Positions 35,240 through 46,480 are shown, counted from the first letter of the stretch. The stretch: 64,000 nt of DNA from Hemerocallis citrina (GCA_017893485.1 CM030361.1:139456461-139520460); one strand, 5' to 3'. A program made the numbers and translations. Notes: generated by a model from the sequence alone, not told the origin.

Positions 35240-35336
35240 AATCCTACCCACCTAACAAGAAGAATTTCCTCATCAAAATTCAAATAAGTGGCACATAGGG
35301 TAACCCCGAAAAGAAAAGAAAGAACAAAACAAAAAG
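35240..35336 (-). other. Element D 3' non-coding end
   Basis: Between the 3' LTR and the pol stop. The expected polypurine tract is the short GAGGAAATTCTTCTTG-like stretch on the element strand at about 35255-35272. It is weaker than in B or C. Confidence 0.45.
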
Positions 35337-38300
35337 CTACCCAAACAGATGAGAAGACTTCTGCTGAATCTCCTCCTTCAGCTCCCAAGTCGACTCACCT
35401 GGCGAGTGAGGATTCCAAGAAACGCAAACCAGCTTGATGACCTTGTTCTTAAGCACTTTCTCCTGCCAATCCAAAATAGCAACTAGCGGAATCTCACAAG
35501 TCAAATCCGGCCGAACGGTCAACTCAGAATAGTCGATCACGTGGCTCTCATCTCGGATATATCTCCTGAGTTGTGAGACATGGAAAACATCGTGCACTCC
35601 TGATAAAGCTGGCAGCAATGCAAGACGATAGGTCACCTTACCTACTCGCTCCACAATGTCGAACAGTCCAATAAACCTAGGGCTGAGCTTGCCCCCACTA
35701 CCAAACCGAATAACACCGCACCAAGGCGATACCTTTAGGAAAACATGGTCATAAACCTCAAACTCCAAACCTCTTCGATGGACATCGGCCCATCGCCTCT
35801 GCCTATCTTGAGATGCCTGCAAGTGCTTCCTGATCTGAATCACCGCATCTATTGTCCTGGTGATCAACTCCAGATCTAACAATTTCCTCTCACCAATGTC
35901 ATCCCAGCACACTGGTGATCTGCACTTCTGCCCATAAAGTGCCTCGAACGGTGCAGCCTTAAGACTGGCCTGAAAGCTGTTATTGTACGAGAACTTTATG
36001 AGATGCAAATGGTCCTCCCATGATCCACCGAACTGCAGCATACATGACCTCAACATGTCTTCAAGAATCTGGATGGTCCTCTCTGACTGTCCATCAGTCT
36101 AGAGATGAAAAGTTGTACTGTACTTTAATTTACTTCCCAAACTGCTCTGAAGACTCTCCCAAAACTGAGATCTGAATCTCGTATCCCTGTCGAATATAAT
36201 ACTGACTGGAACCCCAGAAAGTCTGACGATCTCTTGCATGTACCTCTCAACTAGGCTCTCAGTAGACTGTCCGACACGGAAGGGAATGAAGTGAGCACTC
36301 TTCGTCAAACGGTCGACAATCACCCAAATGGCATTATGACTCTTAGGACTCCTCGGCAAAGCGGTCACAAAATTCATAGTGATGTGTTCCCACTACCACT
36401 CCGGAATGGGAAGCGGTTGAAGAAGTCTGCGGTCCTCTGATGCTCTGCCTTAACCTACTGGCAGATCAAACACTAAGAAACAAACCGAGCCACAGCCCTC
36501 TTTATACCGTGCCACCAGAAATGAAGCTTCAAATCCCGATACATCTTAGTACCTCCAGGATGGATAGAATACGATGACTGGTGGGATTCCTCAAGCAACC
36601 TCTGACAAACTTCACCCTTTGGGACACACAACCTGGACCCAAAACGAAGCAATCCATCAGCATAAATAACCATGTCCGTTCTGGAACCAGACTCAACCTC
36701 AACTCGAAAACCCTGCAACTGTACATCACCAGCCTGAGCCTTTTTTATCTGATCAACAAGAGACGACTGAAGCTGGAGCGCCAAACAACTCTGATAAAAA
36801 ATTAGCAACAACACATCCAACTCCAACCTCTGCATCTGCTCAACCAAATCACTCTGCTGAGTCAGGAACAAAGCTGTCAGTTTCCTGCTCAAAGCATCTG
36901 GCACCAAGTTTACTCTACCAGGATGGTATTGCAAACTGATGTCATAATCGCCCATAAGCTCCAACTAACGCCTTTGCCTCATGTTCAACTCCTTCTGGGT
37001 GAAGACGTACTTGAGACTTTTGTGGTCTGTAAAGATCTCCACTCGGTCCCCAAGTAAATAATGTCTTCATAGCTTCAAAGCAAAGATCACTGCCGCTAAC
37101 TCCAAGTCATGAGTCGGATAGTTTTTCTTATGCGGCCTCAACTGCCTCGATGCATAAGCAACGACTCGGCCCTTCTGCATCAGAACTGCTCCAAGACCCT
37201 TAACCGAAGCATTACAGTGAACTACAAATCTGCCTGAACCATCTGGAATAGTTAATACTGGCGCTGACGTCAACCTGCTCTTCAACTCAGCAAAAGCCTC
37301 ATTGTAAGCCTCAGAACAACAGAACTTCACATCCTTCCCAGTCAGCTTAGTCAATGGTCCTGCTATCTTCGAAAAATTTTGGACGAATTTCCGATAATAA
37401 CCAGTTAGACCAAGGAAACTCCTGACCTTTGAAACTGACTTGGAAACTGGTCAATGGCCTCAACCTTGGCCGGATCCATAGAAATACCATCGCTCGAGAT
37501 AATGTGCCCCAAGTAAGTGACTCAGTCGAGCCAAAACTCACACTTGCTGAGTTTTCCATAGAGCTGATTCTCTCTCAAAGTCTGCAGAACCACCCTAAGC
37601 TGCTCAGCATGATCTTCCCGATTCCGAGAATACACCAAAATATCATCAATGAAGACCACTACAAATCTATCCAAGAACTGAAAAAAGACCCTGTTCATAA
37701 GACTCATGAATACAGCAGGCGCGTTCAAGACCCCGAACGGCATCACAAGATACTCATAGTGCCCATATCTGGTCCTGAATGCAGTCTTCTGTACATCAGT
37801 CGCCTTCACCTTGACCTGATGATACCTAGAATGAAGATCTAACTTCGAGAAAATAGCAGCTCCACTCAACTGATCAAATAAGTTATCGATCCTGGGCAAC
37901 AGATGTCGGTTCTTCACCGTAACACTATTCAGTTCCCGATAATCCACGCACAGTCGACGACTACCATCCTTCTTGTTGAAAAAAAGGACTGGAGCACCCC
38001 AAGGAGAAACACTGGGTCTGATGAATCCCAAATCCAGCAACTCCTGAATCTGCACCTTAAGCTCTGCTAACTCAACTGGTGCCATCCTGTAGGGACTCTT
38101 CGATATCGGCGCCGTACCAGGCTGAACTTCAATACCGAATTCCACATCCCTATCGGGGGTAAGCCAGGTAACTCCTCTAGAAAAATATCCAAGAAATCCC
38201 GCACTACTAGAGGTGCAGCCTCACAGCCTGAATGCAAGTCCATCGCACAACCCTCCTGATCAATTGCAGTCTCAGCTCGGCCAAGGAACATCTCCCCGAC

Positions 38301-38650
38301 ATGGAACTCAAACTCTGTGCAATTTGGGATCCGGAACACAACTTTTTTGACATGACAATCAATAATGTCGTGGGACTCACCCAACCAATCCATACCGAGA
38401 ATAACGTCGAATCCTGAATTCCCAATTACAATCAGGTTGGCCTTGAAATTTGCACCACCAATAATCACGGGACACTGCCTGCACTCTCGGGAACAAATGA
38501 CAACACCACCCCCTATCACAATGTTCCAAGCCTCTGACATAAAGCTGCACTCCAACTGATGGCGAGCCATGAACCGAGAAGAGACGAAGGAATAGGTTGC
38601 CCCGGAATAAAAAAGAACGTGAGCAGAAAAAGAGCAAACAAAGACAACAC
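35337..38650 (-). pseudogene. Element D pol pseudogene: protease, RT, RNase H, integrase, chromodomain-like end
   Basis: Protease is at about 38150-38650, with LFYSGATYSFVS where family members have DSG, and IVIGNSGFDVILGMDWL intact. A frameshift near 38150 leads to RT (37522-38145) with CVDYRELN and [11 protein letters not shown]. RNase H follows at 37067-37354 ([24 protein letters not shown]) and 36473-36964. Integrase is at 36099-36377 (MNFVTALPRS, first Asp lost; FDRDTRF intact) and 35337-36056, including the GPY/F-like part and a worn chromodomain-like end (STWELKEEI). At least four nonsense codons sit at conserved Trp or Gln positions. It is non-functional. Confidence 0.9.
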
Positions 38651-38796
38651 CTAAGATAGAATCAAAGAAAAAGGGAAAAAAAATGGTTGAACAGGGGTGA
38701 GGAAAACACAAGGCAGAAAGACAATATGAAAGAATAATGCAAGAGAAAGAAAGAAGCAAAGGAAAACAACAATAACAACAAAACAACATAATATAC
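38651..38796 (-). other. Candidate spliceosomal intron between gag and protease of element D
   Basis: On the element strand: donor TTGCAG/GTATATTATG, a long T/C-rich body, acceptor TGATTCTATCTTAG/GTGTTG. It is 146 bp, not a multiple of three. Splicing joins GCA-G with GT-GTT and reads ...EGVVAGVVFVCSFSAHVLF..., which is the normal chromoviral gag-protease transition. Unspliced sequence gives a hydrophobic, family-unlike stretch. It could instead be a small insertion that happens to restore the frame. Confidence 0.7.
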
Positions 38797-39309
38797 CTGC
38801 AACAACACCCTCTGCTGACTCAGCATCAGCAGCAGTTAGGTTGAAAGCCTGACCTCTCCTAGGAACAGCAGTCCTCTGACCGACAATCTGGTGCTGTGGA
38901 GGAAGCGATGGCTTGACTAGTCCACGAGCTGGGGCAACCTGCTGAATTGGATCCCTGGCTAGAAGAGCCAACTACTGCTACCGCGAACAATCCTGTGCCA
39001 TATGATCGGAAGCACCACAACCAAAACAGTGGCGATTGGCACGCCTGTAGTCTTTGCACTCATGCCCAGAAAGTTGGCAAAAGTCTCAAAAACTAACCCT
39101 CTGAGGAGCCGCAGATGAGTAAGGAGCTGTCCTGACCAAATGGGCCGGGACAGGCCTCTGAATCGACCTACCAGAAAGCCTAGCAACAACAGAGTGTGGA
39201 ATAGTCCGCTGGAAAGGAGCCAACCATCCACGAGCCTGCTCTTGAGCTCGAGCTGCCTCGAGATCTTCAGAATATGTACGCAAGTGAAAGGAGACGAGCT
39301 GCACCTGAA
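38797..39309 (-). pseudogene. Element D gag C-terminal fragment with zinc knuckle
   Basis: The piece begins at the deletion junction. It contains QLVSFHLRTYSEDLEAARAQ (end of the gag capsid region), a linker, and one knuckle CFGCGASDHMAQDC at about 38985-39030. After it comes a Gln/Pro-rich linker leading to AESAEGVVA at the intron donor. In-frame stops occur at about 39086 and 38970. The capsid N-terminal part is deleted. Confidence 0.8.
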
Positions 39310-40794
39310 TCTATAATTCATGTTTACAAAATATTTTCATATACTGACCTTAATAAGGTCTAAAATACTGAACAAAAACGGGAATCGGCAAAACAGAAAA
39401 TATTCTTTATGCACAAAATCAACTAGTTCACATAAAACTCATCCAAAACATAACCAAACGTGAAATATGGTGTACTAGATGTCCAAGCAACATGGTATAG
39501 GGTATGTAGCAAGTCCACAACAAGTTATACTACTACCAACACATCAAGTATACGAGATCACACAACAAGTCATGAACAACATGCATGTATACAGCAAGAA
39601 GTGGTCATCCATAAGTTATTTCATGTCGGGGTGTCATGTGAAAACTACAGCGGGTCAACACAATAGAGACAAGATCAACAAGGGTTTCACACAAGAATTA
39701 TCTCTAGAACATAATTACACTATAGACGGTATTTAATACTTGTATTACATAAAGAAAAGAATACAAGTTACTTGTCTAGAATAGACGATGGAAACGGTGC
39801 AAAAGCGAGAATAACGGGAACGGATTCCCGAGACACGAACTCAACCGAACGAACTCCGAAGCACAAACCACGAACAAACGAACAAAAACTCGAGACTACG
39901 CACTAACACGCGCAAACTCTCGTGCATGTGCAACCAAGAGAGAGCGAGTGGAAGAGATGACGGATGGGTCACGGCAACGGCAACGGCTTGCGGTTGCTGC
40001 TGTCAGCTGCTGCTTCCAGGCATCGGAGGGGGAGGAACACAGCACAGCTGATGTGCTGTGCTGCTGGCTGAGCAACAGGGAGAGGGAACTAGGGTCTGGC
40101 GGCACCGATGTGGAATGCTGCTGGTGCTGCGGCGCTGGGGTAGGCGGCACAGGGGACAGGGCATTGGGGAGAGGCTAGGAGAGATCGGGGATGAGAGTGA
40201 GATCGAAAGAGGGTGCATGGCAGGAGGTCGGGGTGATCGGAGGGATGGGTTTTGAGATCGGGGTGAAGCACAGGGGCTAGGTCAGGAGGTTGAAGGGAAG
40301 TAGGCGGCTAGGGGTTTCGTGAACAGGAAAAGCACGGGAGGTGAATATATATAGGGATAGAATATTAGGGTTTTGGTTTTTATTTAGGGTGTTAGGGTGC
40401 ACAGATGGCCATGCAGGTAGGGTCTGATATATATATTGGGTTGTAGGGTATTAAAAATAGGGTATAAGGGTTTGGATCCAAGAGAAATGGATATAGAACA
40501 TTCAATGGGTTAGAATAGATCCAAAGAAAAGAGTTGGCACCAAAAAAAAGTTGGATAAATAAATAGGGCATGATCAAATAAAATAACGGAGATCAAAATA
40601 AGAGCTCGATTAAATAGAGACAACACAAAAAGAGACAATAGGATCAAAAAGGTCAAATAAAAGACGACAAAATAAATAATGAATATATTGAGAAGGAAAA
40701 ACCAATATATGGCCCAAAAAGAGATACAATGAGAAGAATACACCAAAAAGAAAAATACACTCAAAAATACAGAAAATGGAAAACATGGGTTACA
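39310..40794 (-). repeat. 5' LTR remnant of element D
   Basis: Matches 33756-35239 (about 94% by eye), from CTATAATTCATG to GGGTTACA. The part nearest the primer site is missing. Confidence 0.9.
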
Positions 40795-40799
40795 ATTAA

Positions 40800-41311
40800 A
40801 ATACATAATAAATTTGATTAACGGAGAAATGTTTATAAATAATCAAAATACAATATACGAAAAATACATTTCATTAATTTTATATATTCAACAATGTAAT
40901 CAACACGTACATAGAAAACACGTGCATCAAACGTATAAAATTTTTATTTGAGTCAAAATAGGTGAAAATGAATTTTAATTTATAATACGAATTCGAACAA
41001 GTTATACAAATAAATAATTGAAATACGTAGAAATATTACACGTAATGGTGGAATATACGTAATCGGCACGTAAACTAAAAACACGTGCAATACACGTAAA
41101 ATACAAAGATTAAAATAAATATTTGAGTTGGCTTAAAATAAAATTAAAATGAATTTTTGAGAAGACAGAAAATGTACAAATAGTTAAATACAATAATATT
41201 TATCATATTTATATTAAAATGCGTTACGGATATTACCTGTAACAGTACAAAATATATGTGCGTAATACCCGTGGACAAAATTGTCATAACTCAATTTTGT
41301 GGGGTGTTACA
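40800..41311 (-). repeat. Right LTR of element A, piece 3
   Basis: Resumes after D and ends GGGGTGTTACA. Positions 40945-41311 match the left LTR end at 1-369. Confidence 0.85.
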
Positions 41312-43137
41312 GATGACGAGGTTTACACTCGCTGGGCTTAGGCTTCCGTTATGTTGAGGGACATGTTCGCCATCTTTTTGGCCTACGTCTTTTTACTTGG
41401 CTAAGTATTCTCATTTTCTTGTAGGCGGCTATCAGCAGTGACGAGCTGAGGCGAAGGCTGGATGTGCTCCTCAAGCATGCTCAGGTGGCCGAGGTGGGTG
41501 AGAAGGAATTGTTGGGTCAGAACGGGGACCTTCGGCAGGCAATAAACGGGCTGAAGAAGGACCTGGCCAATGAGAAGAAGGCTCGAGAGGAGCTGTCGGC
41601 GGAGAAGGAAAAGCTAGTGGGGGAAAGGTCGGCATGGCATGTGAGGGAGAAGGAGATTTCGAAGGAGTACGATGACATCGTTCTGCAGGTGATCCACGTA
41701 GAAGACGATGGGTATGGTTGTGCCCTTGATAACGGCAAAGCTAAGTATACGGACCTCAACATCGGGGGCTTGTATATAGATGCGAAGATCGGGAAGGTCG
41801 CCCAAACTATCGAGGAGAGGCTCTAGCTAACGACGAGCCGGTCAACCGTTCTACCGAGGTCCACCACACTTGTACCTTTATTTTTATTGATGAATTAAAA
41901 TATGTTTGAACCCTTGGTTTTTGTCTTCTGACTTAGAATTGCACATCTTGCCTCTGCCTTCCGAGCCGAGGGAAAGGAAAATTTCGGACCCCCTCCCGGG
42001 GGCATTGGTCCGGGATGTTAGTCCTGCCCTTGCTTTCAAATGATCACGTGAGTCACCACGTGTGTTTACTTAAGCCACCCTCCTTGGCAACCGTTGTGGC
42101 CGTAAACCTTGGAATTTGGAACGTTGACCACAATAAGTGGGTAAGTTTGAAACATTCGAGGAGTATGGCTCTGGAATGCCTATAAATATCCTCTATTCTC
42201 AAGCAACTGGCTCACAAATCCAATTGCTTTACCCTTTTGATGGCTAAGGTCCCGGGGGGTACCTTGTCAAGCGCCCCGAATGACAATCTAAGGGTTGATG
42301 CCGATGGGGGAAAATCATTTAGAGCATGGTCGGAGTGAGCTTGCCCAGCTGTCTGAGCGTTCGACTCAGAGGGGATCGGGATTCGGTCGCACGAGCTATT
42401 TGTCCCGGATTAGGAGATCTGAAGTCCCCCCCCCCTCGAGCTCCGAGAGACATGGTCTTACTTGATTGTGTCCATTTAGGACTCGGGGGTGTTTGGCCAG
42501 GCTGGTGCTTCTTGTGCTGGGGGAGCAGATTCAGAGGTTCTCGGAAATGATCAGGGTAAGCCCTGTTGGACACCATCAAGAATACCCCGGGTTCCGAGAT
42601 CTGATGCACGTCCTCGATTTCAAAGCTCGAGGTCGAATAGATTATCCTTGTAGAGATCATTGGTCTCCTTAGGCGGGCCAATTATCCCTGCTGCTGATGC
42701 CATCCTATGATGCCTCTTATGTACTTCCATGGTCCAGGAGGTTAAGGACGAATGTTGATTTCCCTCAGGGGTCTCTTCATCCTCTTCATACTTTACGTAC
42801 ACTGATGTGGTTTCCAGAATGTATGGCTTGCCATCAGGGCAGGGATTCTCGAGCAAATACTTGTGCTTGGGTCCACCAACCTTCGCTCTCTGCTCGAAGT
42901 TTGCCTCTATAGGAGTGCTTAGGCGTAGCTATCTCTGTTTAATGTTTGATTTGCTGACTGCGGACTGGACAGCACCCATCTTGTAATCATTTCTCATTCA
43001 ATAAAAAAAATATTTTTCCTTGTTAACTTGTTTACTGAATGAATTGACTTTCACGGGGCGAGTTGATCCGACCTTTTGCAAGTAGAGTGTCATTTTGAGC
43101 CACATTTGTAGGAGGGACCTGCAATGTGCTTGGGTTC
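41312..43137 (-). mobile_element. Tat 3' region
   Basis: Moderately GC-rich. Apart from the antisense ORF I see no supported gene. A CTATAAATATCC sequence at about 42179-42190 on the plus strand could be a promoter. Confidence 0.5.
41425..41826 (+). CDS. Antisense ORF of the Tat element, coiled-coil protein
   Basis: About 133 residues, on the strand opposite to pol. It seems to be a last exon: it begins right after TTTTCTTGTAG, a good splice acceptor, and reads AAISSDELRRRLDVLLKHAQ. Residues about 10-85 form a long coiled coil (NGLKKDLANEKKAREELSAE). A short tail (GLYIDAKIGKVAQTIEERL) ends at TAG. Some Tat-lineage elements are known to carry an extra antisense ORF between pol and the 3' LTR; position and strand fit. 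Function is unknown. The upstream exon would be cut off by element A at 41311. Confidence 0.55.
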   Translation, partial: AAISSDELRRRLDVLLKHAQVAEVGEKELLGQNGDLRQAINGLKKDLANEKKAREELSAEKEKLVGERSAWHVREKEISKEYDDIVLQVIHVEDDGYGCALDNGKAKYTDLNIGGLYIDAKIGKVAQTIEERL

Positions 43138-43435
43138 GGAGCACCATTTCGAGGTGCTAGGACGAGGGTCATATTAGTGGAGAAACCCACGACGACCTCA
43201 GGGTTGAAGTTCCATTTCGAGGTGCTAAGACGAGGATCATGTAAGCTGAGAGAAACTCTGTGATGGCCTCATGGTCGGAGCACCATTTCGAGGCGCGAAG
43301 ACGAGAGCCATATTTTCGGAGAATTCTGCGACGGCCTCGGGGTTTGAGCGCCATTTCGAGGCGCTAAGACGAGGACCGTGTTAGCAGAGAAATTCCGCGA
43401 TGGCCTCGGGTCGGAACACCATTTTGAGAGGAAAT
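43138..43435. repeat. About 70-bp tandem repeat in the Tat 3' region, 4 copies
   Basis: Units CACCATTTCGAGG(T/C)GCTAAGACGAGG...GAGAAA(T/C)TC(C/T)G(C/T)GATGGCCTC(A/G)GG recur at about 43141, 43209, 43280 and 43349. Tat elements often carry such repeats before the 3' LTR. Confidence 0.85.
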
Positions 43436-43499
43436 GTGCGAGACATAAGCCTTGTAAACTTTTTTTGATTTTGAAAAGAAAATAAATTTTATATTTTTA

Positions 43500-44126
43500 C
43501 TAGGTTTACCCATAGGCACGTGCCTACAGCGCGTCTTCAAAATGATGCAGTATATGAAAATCCCTATAAACAGTAAAATACACCATATAATTCTTGTCAG
43601 TTTTAAAGAGTAGGGGATACATTTACTTTCCAACATTTCAGATGAATGAATCTGAAACTTCCATAATGGAGTTTATGTAGCTCCAGTTTGAATGGTAAGA
43701 AAACAATTAGTTGTAAATAAAAGTCCATGTTTCCATCAACATATGTTGAAAAATAATTTAAAGTGGGTTGTGAAATCAAACTTCTTAGAACTTTGAGTGC
43801 AAAATGATGAAATTTAACTTTTGAGAAGATATTTACTACTTTTAGTGTAACCTTAGAGGTTGAATTTACCCAAGCACAAAAAATCTGAAAAATTCAGAAT
43901 TTACAAACCTGAAATCTGAAAATCTAAATTTCTAGGTTGAGAGAGAGAGAGAGAGAGAAATCTGAAAAAGTGAAAATATGAGAGATTGTTTTAAAGCGAG
44001 GTGGATTTTTGTTTTGGGGGGAAATATCTTTTGGGAGGATGAATGTGAGCCATTGATTTTATTTCAAATGAATGATAGCCATTTGATAGCTTTTTTTCCG
44101 AATTTCCTTGTGATTTATTATATAAA
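43500..44126 (-). mobile_element. Non-autonomous Helitron H2
   Basis: 627 bp. On the minus strand it begins TTTATATAATAAATCAC (H1 has TCTATATAATAAAACAC) after an A. It ends with the perfect palindrome TAGGCACGTGCCTA about 9 nt before CTAG, then T. It shares AAAGCTATCAARTGGCT and the 3' tail with H1. No Rep/helicase. It sits in the Tat 3' region. Confidence 0.75.
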
Positions 44127-44179
44127 TTTATTTGCTGCTGAAAGGCAATCGCTTATTACGTTATTACTAGCACGGACTG

Positions 44180-45180
44180 CTAAGGACTTTCATGGAACTT
44201 CATCAAGTGCTCCGTATTCCAAGTCCTCTTGACTACCTTGCCCCCCAGGTCTTAAAGTCGGTAAGTGCTAGGGCATAGCACTTTGGAGACCTTGTACGGG
44301 CCTTCTCAACTGGGAGCTAGTTTTCCCTTTTTGCTTGGCTCGGAGACGTCGAGTTCTATTAGCACTAGGTCCTCGTCTTTGATGTTGGTTGGTTAAACTC
44401 TTTTATTGTAGAACGTTCTACCTGCCTCTAGTAGACGTTCTTTCTAACTACTGATCTCTCACAAACTTTGTTGAGGAGATCTCGGTTCGCCCTAAGGCCA
44501 TCTGAGTTCAGATTCTCGTTGAAGCGCATCATTCGTAGGGAGGGCAGTCCGACTTCCAGGGGAATTACAGCTTCAGTGCCGAAGGTCAGGTTGAAGGGCA
44601 ACTCGCCCGTAGGAATCCTCTTGGTCGTTCGGTAAGACCACAACACATTGGGCAGTTCATCGACCCACAAACCCTTGGGGAATTTTTCCAATCGCTTCTT
44701 GAGACCGTCGAAGATCTAATGTTTGGTGTTCTCTGCTTGGCCATTGGACTGGGGGTGCGAGAATGAGGATAACCTTTGCTGAATTCCCAAGTCTTCGCAG
44801 AACTTGGAAAAATTCTTGCCAGCTAATTGGGTGACATTGTTGGTGATGAGGATCCGAGGGATCCCAAACCGGCAGATGATGTGTTTCCAAAAGAATTGTT
44901 GGGCCTGATGCTCATTGATAGTGGCTAAGGGTTCCGCTTCAATCCACTTTGTTAAGTAACTGATAGCCATAATAAGGAAGCGCCTTTGGCATGCCACTTT
45001 CATGAACGAACATACCAGATCCATCCCCCACATGGCAATGGAATCAAGACTAGCTAGTGATTTAAGCTCAGCCTGGGGGGCGTGCTTGACTAAGGAGAAC
45101 CTTTGGCATGGTATGCATTTCTTGACGAGATCTTGTGCATCTTGTAGGAGGGTCGCTCAATAGTAATCATGGTTATGCAC
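44180..45180 (-). pseudogene. Tat integrase pseudogene
   Basis: The zinc part is around 45040-45180. The core is 44716-45033, with MWGMDLV (first Asp kept), ITNNVTQLAG where ITDNG is usual (second Asp lost), and QSNGQAEN (Glu kept). The C-terminal part is 44180-44691, with LWSYRTTKRIPTGELPFNL and, at the end, RTWNTEHLMKFHESP followed by TAG. At least three frame breaks separate these pieces. A start from any one of them would not give integrase. Confidence 0.85.
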
Positions 45181-46480
45181 TTTTCTTGCAAGCAATCTGT
45201 TGCCCATGTGGCAACATCCAATCCCTTATGCATTTCTTCAAGGGTGTACTTGGCTTCCTCCGGATTCAGGCATCGGAGTTAAGGCCTCCCATCAACTTTC
45301 GTGTATGACCATTTAAAGAGCATGTCACTAACGAGGATAAACCTCTCGGCCCTAACTTGGACCTTTCTTGCTTCGAACGGATCCTGTGCTATTTCACCAT
45401 TTCTCAAGTAGTTCAACATCGGGTCCATCCATGTTGCCACCTGCGAAGGCAGATCGAGGCAAAGGACCACATGATTCTCAATGCTTGATCGGACAAGAAC
45501 CTCCACCAACTTTGTGATCGAGGCCTTCAAGGGAGGAGGACACTAGTTTGGACAGAGTGTCTGCCTAGGTATTCTGCTCTCAGGGAATTCAAACAATGGT
45601 GGCATCTTCAATTCTGCCAGGAGAAGCTTGATGTGTGCCATGTATTGGACCATCCGGGCATCACGAGCTTCTTACTCCCCGTATAATTGATTGATGATAA
45701 GTTGGGAATCACTTAAGGCTTTAACCTATTTGGCCCCTACCTTTCGGGCCAGAATGAGTCTGGCGATTACGGCCTCATACTCCACTTTGGTGTTGGATGC
45801 TTCAATGTTGAAGTGCAAGGAGTATTGAAGAACGAAGCTTCCCAGACCGCTCAATATAATTCCCACCCCTCTCTTCTTCGCACGATGAGTCATCTACGTA
45901 AAGTTCCCATATCGGCTCGTCCTCTTAAACTTCAGATGTTTTTGGGATGGTGCACTCGGTTATGAACTCGGCGAGGGCTTGTCCCTTGATGGAAGTTATA
46001 GGCTTGTAGTCGATGTCATGTTAACTGAGCTCAATGGAACACTTGATCAGGTGACCGAATTTCTTCGACTTGTCGAGGACTTGCTTAAGAGGTTGATCTG
46101 TGAGGATCGAATAGAATGGGCCTAAATTAGGGGCATAACTTTTTTGTAGCCGTGACATGGGCATATGCCACCTTCTCCATCCTAGTGTGACAGAACTCGG
46201 CGCCGCGGAGGACCTTGCTGACATAGTAGATGGGCCTCCGCCCCCCATTGTCTTCTCTGATGAGGACAGTGCTGAGGGCATGCTGAGATGTTGCCAGGTA
46301 GAGATACAGGGACCTCGCCCGGCTTGGGTTTACTGAGGAGATGGGGGTTGGCGAGGTATTCCTTCAGTTGGTAGAAGGCCTACTGCTTAGGCTCTCCCCA
46401 CTCAAAGTTCTTCGACCCTCAGAGGGCCTTGAAAAGGGGGATAGATTTTTCACCCGACCTTGGGAGGAAACGCCCGATGG
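45181..46480 (-). pseudogene. Tat RNase H and linker pseudogene
   Basis: Scattered pieces. At 45279-45530 is the RNase H to integrase linker (WMDPMLNYLRNGEIAQDP). Upstream are worn RNase H segments in all three frames up to about 46290, and at 46290-46480 the RT connection. No open frame longer than about 90 codons remains. Confidence 0.7.

Larger units (their letters stand above)
31699..40794 (-). mobile_element. Element D: decayed chromovirus with truncated 5' LTR
   Basis: 9.10 kb, minus strand. The 3' LTR is 31699-35239, the interior 35240-39309, and the remaining part of the 5' LTR 39310-40794. The inner 2.06 kb of the 5' LTR, the primer site and the start of gag are deleted, with the junction at about 39310. 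Shared LTR parts are about 94% alike by eye. Pol has many stops and frameshifts. The protease active site reads YSG instead of DSG, and the first integrase Asp is Asn. A 146-bp candidate intron lies between gag and protease. Confidence 0.9.
1..41311 (-). mobile_element. Element A: old non-coding gypsy-type LTR element, host of nested insertions
   Basis: I infer one minus-strand LTR element running from before the window to 41311. Its parts are the left (3') LTR end 1-369, a polypurine tract at 370-393, an AT-rich interior 370-3707, a short interior piece with a tRNA-iMet primer site (13785-13909), and a right (5') LTR in three pieces. The 1-369 segment aligns with 40945-41311 at roughly 85-88% by eye, so this is the oldest LTR pair here. 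No gag or pol is visible in the interior, as in LARD-type non-autonomous elements. The target duplication cannot be checked because the left end lies outside the window; the right flank begins GATGA. The join across B is not clean (see B), so the two halves could come from different insertions. Confidence 0.6.

Noticed and set aside
37429..37842. 137-codon plus-strand ORF opposite D RT
   Set aside because: Shadow of the RT frame; no features of its own.
41842..43000. Possible Tat 3' LTR
   Set aside because: No similarity by eye to the 5' LTR at 56034-56646.
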